Origin: an uncultured Eubacteriales bacterium
GTDB lineage: Bacteria > Bacillota > Clostridia > Christensenellales > UBA1242
DNA: 64,000 nucleotides
Assembly: GCA_948806215.1 (NCBI GenBank)
Contig: CAQIDI010000003.1
Coordinates: 62,001 to 126,000 of the forward strand
Direction of reading: 5' to 3'
The notes under the pieces were generated by a model that was not told the DNA's origin, made no database searches, and saw only the letters and a list, made by a program, of their open reading frames with translations. The stretch's first letter is position 1. Each line of letters opens with the position of its first letter. This document shows positions 55,954-64,000 of the stretch, piece by piece. The translations under genes and the position numbers were made by a program.

Positions 55954-57057
55954 TTAGCTAAACATCTTTTTTAAATCGGCATTTAGTTTAATAGAATAAT
56001 CGTTAAGACCTTCACTATCGCCCTTAGCTGGCTTATCTAAGTTGATTTTTGATTTTGTTGCAAATTTTTCGCCCAGTTCAAACATTTCAATAATATCGTT
56101 AGTTGGTTTTCCCATTCCGTAGGCACTAATAAGTTCAACATATAAACTAGGTTTTTTTATTAAACAAGCCTTTGCATTTTCTAAAAGATTTTCTCCAAAA
56201 AACGAAATTAATGTTACTATGTTTAACATATTTAATTTAAACCTATAAAGGTCAAGTTTATGTTTAGATTGTTCGTAATAGTTCTGCCAATCAAATTGAA
56301 CAGCTCCGCTTAAAACATTTGCTCCATTTCGACTTAATATTAGTTTTAAATCGGTTAATGTTCTACCCGATACAACATTATCGTCTAGCAACAACAGTGT
56401 TTTTTTATTATTAATAGCGTTTAAAATAGCTGGATATTTTCTAATATTAAAATCCATTATGGATTTTTTATGAATTGAAAAATCAACCATCTCAAAATCG
56501 AAATTTTTAATGTTTTTAAAAAATGGTCCGATTAAAATTGAGCCGAATCCCGGTGTTACAACAAAGCAATCCAATGCTAAATTTTGACACTTACAAAAAG
56601 CATAAATTAAAGCTTTATTATCGCATTCTAGCACTTTTGCATTAACAACATCCATTCGTTTTGGAAGCTCGGATTTTGGCACTTCAATTTGTTTTCCTTC
56701 AAATAAATCAACCAACACTTTTGCATCGTCTACTAAACATATTTTGCATTCTGCCATATAATCTGGCCTAGCACTAGTTAATTCGTTATAAGCAACTCTA
56801 GCCGAACAAGTTAGCATATGCTCTGCAATAACAAATTGTTTTATTGGATCTGTAACAGTTAACAATCGCTTTTTTAACTCTTCCCTAAACTCTCTAAACT
56901 CTAACACTGTGCGTTGCTTATAATATGCATAAGAACGCGATAAAAAAACACCATCTTCCAACTTTCCTACAAGATCTGATACATCTTTATCGTCGCTTAA
57001 TTTAAACACGCCAACTGCATCAAACATATTAATATTAATCGGGTTTAAGTTTTGCAT
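55954..57057 (-). CDS. Phosphoribosyltransferase-domain protein with unknown N-terminal part
   Basis: The 367-residue protein contains the type I PRTase PRPP-binding loop LLLLDDNVVSGRTL (about residue 222) with flanking beta strands (about 165-255). The N-terminal 150 residues and the C-terminal 90 do not match anything I know. Classic PRTases are about 180 residues, so this is an enlarged form and may be regulatory. AAGGA lies before the ATG. The following gene encodes a nucleoside phosphorylase; together they suggest salvage of a nucleobase. Confidence 0.75.
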   Translation of the reverse strand: MQNLNPININMFDAVGVFKLSDDKDVSDLVGKLEDGVFLSRSYAYYKQRTVLEFREFREELKKRLLTVTDPIKQFVIAEHMLTCSARVAYNELTSARPDYMAECKICLVDDAKVLVDLFEGKQIEVPKSELPKRMDVVNAKVLECDNKALIYAFCKCQNLALDCFVVTPGFGSILIGPFFKNIKNFDFEMVDFSIHKKSIMDFNIRKYPAILNAINNKKTLLLLDDNVVSGRTLTDLKLILSRNGANVLSGAVQFDWQNYYEQSKHKLDLYRFKLNMLNIVTLISFFGENLLENAKACLIKKPSLYVELISAYGMGKPTNDIIEMFELGEKFATKSKINLDKPAKGDSEGLNDYSIKLNADLKKMFS

Positions 57058-57151
57058 AAAATATCCTTATTTATTTTTATAATTATAGCAAAATTATGTA
57101 TTATAAAAAACAAATTAATGTTAACAATTATTAAATTTTTTGCTTAATTTT

Positions 57152-57183
57152 AAAAAAAGGTGCACTTTAATGCACCCTTTTTA
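57152..57183 (-). terminator. Terminator of eno
   Basis: Stem AAGGGTGCATT/AGTGCACCTTT with a short loop and a T run on the minus strand, 8 nt past the stop. Confidence 0.85.
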
Positions 57184-57190
57184 ATATTGG

Positions 57191-58516
<1,326 letters not shown>

Positions 58517-58522
58517 TTATTT

Positions 58523-58551
58523 AGTATACTATTATATTATCACAACGCTAA
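58523..58551 (-). promoter_or_regulatory. Promoter of eno
   Basis: TATACT (58523-58528) with TTAGCG (58546-58551) at 17 nt on the minus strand. The -35 is weak, and a second TATAAT lies just upstream. Confidence 0.5.
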
Positions 58552-58658
58552 TTTTTTGTTAAATTAAAACAAATATATTAAATTATATATTACAAGATTT
58601 TAAATTTTTATTTCAAATCAAAACAATTAAAAAAAATATTTTATAGTTTTTATAAAAC

Positions 58659-58681
58659 AAAAAAGCACTTTAAAAGTGCTT
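58659..58681 (-). terminator. Terminator touching the stop codon of the 352-residue membrane protein
   Basis: AAGCACTT/AAGTGCTT stem with a 4-nt loop and a T run on the minus strand. The gene's TAA begins at the base of the stem. Confidence 0.8.
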
Positions 58682-59738
58682 AATCGTTAATTATTTTATC
58701 TGGCAAAATAGCGTTTAAATATTGCCACAAATCCTCTTTAAAAGGGTGCATTAAAGTAAACACAGGTGTAACTATTGCAATAGCCACTGTTTTATTATCG
58801 GAAAACTGTTTTTTATAAACCTTAGTAATTTCTTTTAAGGTGCAAAGTTTTATTCCGTCGCTAAAATATTTATTATAAAAAACAAGTTTATTTGTGTTAT
58901 TAGGTATTAAGCTAAGCGTTGCAATAACCGCAATCGGAACTGACAAATAACTGCTAACATAAATTCCTAACACAATACTTATGGCATAAATGCCAAGTAA
59001 TATAATAAGTTTTATCCACCATTTTAGTTTTGCAAAGTTAAACTTCTTTATAACTTTTGGTTTTTCGGTTAGTTGTTTTTCGATTAACAATTCGCTATTA
59101 ACTAATTTGTTTTCGTTTCCTAAAATATAATATAAAAGCTCTTTGCTTGCATTAATTATTGCATACTGTTCTGGCTCGATAAAAGTATCAACAATTTCTT
59201 TATTAAACTTAACAGCAATGCCAATATTTGGAACAGAGTTCCAATAGTTTCTATTGGTTACAACACTAAAGTTTAAATCGCTATAGTTTACTTCCATATC
59301 AAATGTGCAAAGGTCGGAAATTTCAACCTTTCGTTTACTTAAAACTTTTTGTTCATCTTTTAAAACCGGAGTTCCGTTAATCGAAAATTTAACTCTTTTA
59401 AACACTACTTTATCAGATAAAAAACTAGCACCAATAATTTCGGAATGATAAACATCAAAGGTGTTATCAACTTTCCCTGTCAAATTTAAAATGTTAAAAT
59501 CGTTTTCTTGTTTTAACAATTGGTTTTCAACTTTTGATATTCTTGGCAAAAAAACTGCAATAATAATTATTATTGCTAAAATTATTACTCCATCAATAAT
59601 TGCAAGAGCAATGTAACCTGCCCAATTATCTGGCTTAGAAGCTATTTCGCCATAGGCTACAATTGCTACATTTATAATAATTAATGCTAAAGATAAAAAT
59701 ATTAAAATGCCATTAAAAATTTTTCTTTGCTTATTCAT
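58680..59738 (-). CDS. Uncharacterised membrane protein (about 352 residues)
   Basis: Two membrane helices lie near the N-terminus (about 10-35 and 42-66), then a soluble alpha/beta region (about 75-230), two more helices (about 245-290) and a short tail. The layout recalls other two-plus-two helix bacterial membrane proteins of unknown function; I cannot name a family. An upstream ATG at 59756 is part of a TATAAT that could be the -10 element, so the ATG at 59738 is preferred, though its ribosome site is weak. It stands alone between eno and the AAA-CYTH gene. Confidence 0.7.
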   Translation of the reverse strand: MNKQRKIFNGILIFLSLALIIINVAIVAYGEIASKPDNWAGYIALAIIDGVIILAIIIIIAVFLPRISKVENQLLKQENDFNILNLTGKVDNTFDVYHSEIIGASFLSDKVVFKRVKFSINGTPVLKDEQKVLSKRKVEISDLCTFDMEVNYSDLNFSVVTNRNYWNSVPNIGIAVKFNKEIVDTFIEPEQYAIINASKELLYYILGNENKLVNSELLIEKQLTEKPKVIKKFNFAKLKWWIKLIILLGIYAISIVLGIYVSSYLSVPIAVIATLSLIPNNTNKLVFYNKYFSDGIKLCTLKEITKVYKKQFSDNKTVAIAIVTPVFTLMHPFKEDLWQYLNAILPDKIIND

Positions 59739-59816
59739 ACCTAACAATATTAACATTATAATATATTTTTTGCAAATATTACTTTTTACAAAATGTTTTT
59801 AATGTTGTTAGCAAAT

Positions 59817-59843
59817 AAAAAAGTGGGCAATGCCACTTTTTTT
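59817..59843 (-). terminator. Terminator of the AAA-CYTH gene
   Basis: Stem AAGTGG/CCACTT with a short loop and a T run on the minus strand, beginning at the stop codon. Confidence 0.75.
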
Positions 59844-60957
59844 ATTTCATTAATTCTTTTGGGGTTTTCTTTGCGATGCTACTATTTTTAAACTGCGGTT
59901 CGTTTGTAACTTCTCTTATAACACTAATAAAATCTGGAAAAGAAATTTTTTGATTTTCATCTGACAACTCTATTTCACAAATTGCATTTTGTTTAGAAGT
60001 TGGATAAACATCAATTTCATAATATATATTGTTAGATAGCACACAATATCTTGTTTTTTTAACTTGTTTTAGTTTTGTGTTTGCCAAAGTTAAATAGTTA
60101 ACATATTCCTTTTCGGTTATGCGTTTTTCGGTTTCGATTCGTTTAACATCGGTTACTTTTATCTTTTTTGTTAAAGTATAAATAAAGCTTCCATCTTTGC
60201 CACGCTGTCTAACTCTTACTTCCTCGTTTGGATTATCACTTTCTAAATAAGTTTGAATAATGTTTACTTCCGAAGAATTTGGCATTTGTTTTAACTTAGA
60301 TAAATCTGGCATTTTAATTAAAAATTTTCTTTCGGTTTCGTATGGAATAGGCTCGCCTAAAAAGGTTTTTATTTCTACAATTAACCTATTAATTTTTGTT
60401 TCAAAATCGGTGGAATTATCAATAACTCTAAAATGCGGATGCCCTGTCCAACAACTAATAAGTTTTGTGTCCTGCATAATTGCTTGCTCTTTGGTTTCGC
60501 TTCTGGCAACATTACTTTCTAACGAATAAAATTCTTCTGCACCTTTAGCTGCTGTTACTAAATGGAACACTGCATCGTATTTATCACGCTCGGTAATAAA
60601 ATCAAGTTTTAATTGTTTTAATATTTTATTAAACTCGTCTTCGGTTACAAATGCTTTACTATCGGCAAAACCACGGTCGTGAATTAAAAGTATTTTATTA
60701 TAATTTAAACGCTTGCACGCTTCTTCGTAGTAGTTTTCTTTAAGCATTTGCATTTTTAAAATGTTTATTTGAAAATCGTATCCAGATCCAACAGATGCAT
60801 AGTTTAAGCCATTTAAAATAAGTTCGGTGGCAACTTCGTTAACATAAATAACTTTGTAACCAAGTTTGCTCATTTCTTCTTCGATTCTAGCAAGAGCTGT
60901 GGATTTTCCTGCACAAGGACCACCTGTTATAACAATTTTATAAATTTCTTTTTCCAT
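59842..60957 (-). CDS. AAA-type kinase/ATPase fused to a CYTH triphosphatase domain
   Basis: The 371-residue protein has an N-terminal P-loop GGPCAGKST (about 12-20) in an AAA_28-type domain (1-190), then a CYTH domain (about 200-371) that begins ETERKFLI (the ExExK metal motif) and has RVRQRG, TLTKKIK and ETEKRITEKEY. CYTH enzymes bind triphosphates in a beta tunnel (inorganic triphosphate, thiamine triphosphate or similar). The AAA_28 half resembles nucleoside/nicotinamide-riboside kinase-like NTPases. The fusion is known in Bacillota, but the substrate is not established. AAGGGG lies before the ATG. Confidence 0.87.
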   Translation of the reverse strand: MEKEIYKIVITGGPCAGKSTALARIEEEMSKLGYKVIYVNEVATELILNGLNYASVGSGYDFQINILKMQMLKENYYEEACKRLNYNKILLIHDRGFADSKAFVTEDEFNKILKQLKLDFITERDKYDAVFHLVTAAKGAEEFYSLESNVARSETKEQAIMQDTKLISCWTGHPHFRVIDNSTDFETKINRLIVEIKTFLGEPIPYETERKFLIKMPDLSKLKQMPNSSEVNIIQTYLESDNPNEEVRVRQRGKDGSFIYTLTKKIKVTDVKRIETEKRITEKEYVNYLTLANTKLKQVKKTRYCVLSNNIYYEIDVYPTSKQNAICEIELSDENQKISFPDFISVIREVTNEPQFKNSSIAKKTPKELMK

Positions 60958-61030
60958 ATTTAATCCCCTTTTTTTATTCTAATATATATTTTTTATAAGC
61001 CAAATAATTTTTATTTATATAATAAATGTA

Positions 61031-61062
61031 AAAAAGTTTAAAGCAAAACGCTTTAAACTTTT
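61031..61062 (-). terminator. Terminator of the small membrane protein gene
   Basis: Stem AAGTTTAAAGC/GCTTTAAACTT with a GTTTT loop and a T run on the minus strand, immediately after the stop codon. Confidence 0.85.
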
Positions 61063-61354
61063 ACTTAACTTCTTCAGTTTTTGATTGTTCTTCTGTTTTA
61101 GGTTCGCTTGCTAATTCTTTTTTATGGTCCCTTATTAATTTCCATAAGTGATAAGAATTAACAAAAACTAAACAGCCATTTAAAACAGCTGTGCTTATTG
61201 CTGGAAGCAATGCCCCATAAACAACAAATATGCTAGAGCCAATAAGGTTAATTATTCTCATCCAAACATCGCCTTTGTAACTTTGAGTATTAATACTCAT
61301 TGATACAAGAATAAACAATGTTGAAACAATGCCTATAGCTTCTATCCACCACAT
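61061..61354 (-). CDS. Small YgjV/CBU_0592-like membrane protein
   Basis: The 97-residue protein has three membrane helices and the pattern MRIINLIGSSIFVVYG...NGCLVFVNSYHLWKL seen in small YgjV- or CBU_0592-like inner-membrane proteins. The ATG at 61354 has GGGGGTG upstream and is preferred over a GTG at 61363. The C-terminal tail is charged (Glu/Lys). Function is unknown. Confidence 0.75.
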   Translation of the reverse strand: MWWIEAIGIVSTLFILVSMSINTQSYKGDVWMRIINLIGSSIFVVYGALLPAISTAVLNGCLVFVNSYHLWKLIRDHKKELASEPKTEEQSKTEEVK

Positions 61355-61503
61355 AATATGCACCCCCGAAAATTTAACTACTATAAGTATAACATTAAAA
61401 TAAGCATTGCAAAAACAATATTTATAATATTTAAGATTTATTATCGAAATTTTAATAATAATAAATTTTAGTTAACATTATTTTTTAATAAATTGTTATA
61501 TTG

Positions 61504-61532
61504 TTGCGAAAATAAATTTTTTTATATATAAT
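61504..61532 (+). promoter_or_regulatory. Sigma-A promoter of the calcium/sodium antiporter gene
   Basis: TTGCGA (61504-61509), 17 nt and TATAAT (61527-61532), with the AGGGA ribosome site about 30 nt later. Confidence 0.7.
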
Positions 61533-61568
61533 AACTTTGTTAAATTTTTTTTTATTAGGGACAAACTT

Positions 61569-62591
61569 ATGGACATTTTTTTAAATATTTTATTTTTAAT
61601 TATTGGTTTAGTACTATTAATTAAAGGTGCCGACTTTTTTGTTGATGGTGCAAGTGCAGTGGCACGAAAATTAAAAGTTCCATCTTTATTTATTGGTTTA
61701 ACAATTGTTGCTCTTGGAACAAGCTTGCCAGAACTATCGGTTAGTATTGCAAGCGCAATTAAAGGCAATGTTGATTTATCGGTTGGAAATGTTGTTGGTT
61801 CTAATATATCTAATATGCTACTAATTATTGGTATCGTAGCGCTATTAAAACCTATTGCAACCGGAGATTCAAATAAAAAATTAGATTTCCCTTTCCTATT
61901 AGTTGTTACCGGCTTACTACTATTATTCTGCTCTGATAGCCTTTTAGATGGGGCACAAGGAAATATTATTACCAGAACCGAAAGCATTATTCTAATTGCT
62001 GTGCTTGCCTTATATATGACATTACTTATTATTAATGCTAAAAAAGATATTAAACAAAAAGCAGTTTACGATAATAAACCAAAGGCTGTAGTGCCGGATA
62101 ATCAACCAAAAGAAGAAGAAAAAGAAAAAGAACTTAAAATTTGGCAAATAATTCTTTATTTAGTATTAGGTCTTGGCGGAGTTATGTTTGGTGCTGAATG
62201 TGTTTCTTCAACTGCACAATTCCTAGCTTTAAAAATGGGTATGAGCGAAGCATTAGTTGGCTTAACAATTGTTGCTCTTGGAACAAGCCTACCAGAACTT
62301 ACAACCAGCATTGTTGCAGCTAGAAAAGGCAACAGCGATTTAGCACTTGGAAATGTTCTTGGCTCAAACATAATGAACATTGCATTAATTTTAAGCACCG
62401 TTGGCATAATAGGACAAATTGTTGTTTCAACAACTATTTTAGTGGATGTTGCAATTTTATTTGTGTGCACTTGCGTGTTTGCAACTCTTAGTATGACAAA
62501 TAACAAAATTAACCGAATTGAAGGTGGCGTTTTAGTGTTTATGTATGTTGCATATTTAGCATTTGCAATTGTTAGAAACTATTGTTTTTAA
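61569..62591 (+). CDS. CaCA-family calcium/sodium antiporter (YrbG-like)
   Basis: The 340-residue protein has ten membrane segments and two inverted copies of the alpha repeat: GTSLPELSVSIASA...GNVVGSNISN (about 52-85) and GTSLPELTTSIVAA...GNVLGSNIMN (about 236-272). These form the ion path of CaCA exchangers. A charged cytoplasmic loop (about 163-195) divides the halves. It should expel calcium (or another cation) in exchange for sodium or protons. It is a single-gene transcript on the plus strand. Confidence 0.95.
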   Translation: MDIFLNILFLIIGLVLLIKGADFFVDGASAVARKLKVPSLFIGLTIVALGTSLPELSVSIASAIKGNVDLSVGNVVGSNISNMLLIIGIVALLKPIATGDSNKKLDFPFLLVVTGLLLLFCSDSLLDGAQGNIITRTESIILIAVLALYMTLLIINAKKDIKQKAVYDNKPKAVVPDNQPKEEEKEKELKIWQIILYLVLGLGGVMFGAECVSSTAQFLALKMGMSEALVGLTIVALGTSLPELTTSIVAARKGNSDLALGNVLGSNIMNIALILSTVGIIGQIVVSTTILVDVAILFVCTCVFATLSMTNNKINRIEGGVLVFMYVAYLAFAIVRNYCF

Positions 62592-62619
62592 AAAATAAGG
62601 GTAATTCCCTTATTTTTTT
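62590..62619 (+). terminator. Terminator of the antiporter gene
   Basis: Stem AATAAGGG/CCCTTATT with a small loop and a T run. Confidence 0.8.
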
Positions 62620-62631
62620 ATTTTTATATTA

Positions 62632-62661
62632 AAAAAAAGTGTTCAAAACCGAACACTTTTT
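62632..62661 (-). terminator. Terminator of the E2-like acyltransferase gene
   Basis: Stem AAAGTGTTC/GAACACTTT and eight T residues on the minus strand. Confidence 0.85.
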
Positions 62662-62671
62662 ATTTATTAAA

Positions 62672-63646
62672 CTAAGCTGCCATTTTGTTTTGTTTGGCTG
62701 CTTTTTTCTGAGCCTTTTTTGTGGCTTTTCTTATTTTACGCTCAACTTTCTTTTGGCGTTTTCCAGCTTTTTTATTATCCTTTTGTTCTTGTTTTAATAA
62801 AACTGGATCTGTTATTTCGTATGGCACTTCTAGTTCTTGCAAATTATGGAATTTGCTATCAAGCACTCTTAAACTTTTAGCAAAATAAAATCCATCAGTA
62901 AAACGCTCGTCCATAGTAAAACCAAGATTCATAACTTTTCCAACTTTTAGTTCTTCATACTCAACCACTGGTGCATACTTTTCTTTCCCAATAGCAACAA
63001 ACAAACCGGTTGTTCCAAAATTATAAACGTGATGATAAATAGCATCGGTTTTAACGCTTTTTAAATATGTTACATAGCAAGATGTGTGGAATGGGCTAGC
63101 ACCATCCAAAATTGAACCCGGAACCATGCCACGCCTATCTAAAAAGTTTAGTGCGTTAATTGCCCAACGGCAAAGAAAATTTGGTACTCCGCCAATTTTT
63201 CCAGCAAATTCTTCTGTTCCACCTTTTGAGTTAATATTGTCGGATATAATTTTATCAACTTTTTCTTTAACTTCGTAAATAGTTTCTCTGCCAGTAAAAG
63301 GAATTTTTAATGTTGCACTTTCGCCATCATCTTTTAACTCTTTTTTAATAGTTAACGAAATTGTAATGCGTTTTCTTTGATACAATGCTCCGCGCATAAC
63401 AAACCTGTTTAAAACTGGGCGTTCTGCAATTAGTCTAACTATTGCAGCCATAACAATGTGCATATAATTAAATCTTATGCCTTCTCTTTCACTTTTTTCA
63501 CTAATCCACTTATCCATATCTTCACAACGAACAGGATGAGTTATAAAATTCATAGCATCGCAACGCATTGGCATAAAATGCGGAGCTATTTGTTCGATCA
63601 TATCGTTAGCTTTAACTCTAACACCATCTGGTCTTCTGCCAAACAT
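62672..63646 (-). CDS. 2-oxoacid dehydrogenase E2-type catalytic domain protein without lipoyl domain
   Basis: The 324-residue protein matches stand-alone 2-oxo acid dehydrogenase acyltransferase-like proteins of Bacillota: FNYMHIVMAAIVRLIAERP (about 58), RFVMRGALYQRKRITIS, SPFHTSCYVTYL and YHHVYNFGTTGLFVAIGK (about 205). It has no lipoyl or E1-binding domain, and the HxxxDG catalytic motif of true E2 is not present, so it is not part of a dehydrogenase complex. The C-terminal 50 residues are very basic (Lys/Arg/Ala repeats). The acyl acceptor is unknown. GGAG lies before the ATG, and a clear palindrome sits in its promoter. Confidence 0.83.
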   Translation of the reverse strand: MFGRRPDGVRVKANDMIEQIAPHFMPMRCDAMNFITHPVRCEDMDKWISEKSEREGIRFNYMHIVMAAIVRLIAERPVLNRFVMRGALYQRKRITISLTIKKELKDDGESATLKIPFTGRETIYEVKEKVDKIISDNINSKGGTEEFAGKIGGVPNFLCRWAINALNFLDRRGMVPGSILDGASPFHTSCYVTYLKSVKTDAIYHHVYNFGTTGLFVAIGKEKYAPVVEYEELKVGKVMNLGFTMDERFTDGFYFAKSLRVLDSKFHNLQELEVPYEITDPVLLKQEQKDNKKAGKRQKKVERKIRKATKKAQKKAAKQNKMAA

Positions 63647-63684
63647 ATTTTATCTCCATAGTTTTTTATTTAATGTAATTACCA

Positions 63685-63699
63685 TAACACTTAGTGTTA
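63685..63699 (-). promoter_or_regulatory. Palindromic operator candidate of the E2-like gene
   Basis: TAACACTTAGTGTTA: two perfect 7-nt arms with one central base, starting about 8 nt downstream of the -10 box, at the expected transcription start. The cognate regulator is unknown. Confidence 0.6.
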
Positions 63700-63706
63700 C
63701 TTAAAT

Positions 63707-63735
63707 ATATTACAACATTGTTTTTAATTTATCAA
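63707..63735 (-). promoter_or_regulatory. Sigma-A promoter of the E2-like gene
   Basis: TTGATA (63730-63735), a 17-nt spacer and TAATAT (63707-63712) on the minus strand. Confidence 0.7.
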
Positions 63736-63958
63736 GCAAAATTTTAAAATTAAACCATTTCTAAAAAGCGTTTAATATTAGTTTGGTTATCAAAGTAATA
63801 TGTTAAAATTTACATAATTTGGAAAATTATTACCACCTATTAATTTGCTAAAATTTAGTTTATTAATGCTTAAACATTTCTTAATAAAAAAATAATTTTT
63901 AGTAAGTTTTTTTATTTAGTCTAATTAAAAAAATTTAATTGTTCTAAAAAATTGTATA

Positions 63959-63987
63959 TTGACTATTGGGCTTAACTGTTATATAAT
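63959..63987 (+). promoter_or_regulatory. Rightward sigma-A promoter leaving the window
   Basis: TTGACT (63959-63964), a 17-nt spacer and TATAAT (63982-63987), pointing to a gene beyond position 64000. Confidence 0.75.
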
Positions 63988-64000
63988 TATTATAGATTTA

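Larger units (their letters stand above)
63647..64000. other. Intergenic region at the right edge
   Basis: No coding region is seen. It contains the promoter and palindrome of the E2-like gene on the left and, at the extreme right, a rightward promoter for a gene outside the window. The middle (about 63740-63950) is AT-rich without recognised structure. Confidence 0.7.

Noticed and set aside
61496..61987. 163-codon open frame on the minus strand
   Set aside because: Antisense to the CaCA antiporter repeats and overlapping its promoter; no homology visible.

Overview
The window comes from a strongly AT-rich, spore-forming member of the Bacillota (Firmicutes), probably an uncultured host-associated clostridial lineage. 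The support is direct. There are sporulation genes (spoIIID, a SpoIIQ-like M23 protein, yabP-yabQ-divIC), Firmicutes gene orders (glmU-pth-mfd-prsA, walJ-htrA-rlmH), Gram-positive Shine-Dalgarno sites, and clean TTGACA/TATAAT promoters with 17-nt spacers. TGA works as a stop codon (spoIIID, yabP), so this is not the mycoplasma code. Species cannot be fixed from the sequence alone.

Layout. 1-19.6 kb: two tandem, paralogous giant surface lipoproteins on the minus strand, one cut by the left edge and one complete at 5874 residues. They share an N-terminal plan and a similar 5' leader. 19.7-22.8 kb: a sporulation and lipid cluster (spoIIID, acpP, spoIIQ-like, a YwmB-like candidate) plus an orphan. 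23-27.7 kb: polysaccharide deacetylase, flippase-like membrane protein, parvulin lipoprotein. 27.8-33.2 kb: mfd, pth and a glmU locus split into two genes, the first with a decayed uridyltransferase domain. 33.2-40 kb: tadA, rlmH, two CPBP proteases, htrA, walJ and an M1 lipoprotein peptidase. 40-45.6 kb: a zinc-ribbon protein, three tRNAs, divIC-yabQ-yabP, an orphan HExxH protein and a three-gene ABC-2 exporter. 45.7-52 kb: methyltransferase, cysS, MarR regulator, pyk, two orphans. 52-64 kb: an ABC exporter with every nucleotide-binding motif degraded, a FabT-like regulator with its operator and a DegV/FakB protein, a nucleoside phosphorylase/phosphoribosyltransferase pair, eno, an AAA-CYTH fusion, a CaCA antiporter and an E2-like acyltransferase.

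How the genes fit together. Several units are coherent. MarR plus DegV (and perhaps acpP) point to fatty-acid uptake control. Sigma-E-type promoter candidates precede spoIIID and yabP, fitting mother-cell sporulation control. HtrA, the parvulin lipoprotein, CPBP proteases and M1 peptidase suit envelope protein quality control, which a cell secreting 600-kDa lipoproteins would need (inference). Most genes lie on the minus strand. No CRISPR array, insertion sequence, prophage or rRNA was seen.

Best candidates for something undescribed are the giant lipoprotein pair, the split glmU locus, the motif-less ABC exporter, and the gene at 50845-51831, whose promoter predicts a leaderless mRNA.
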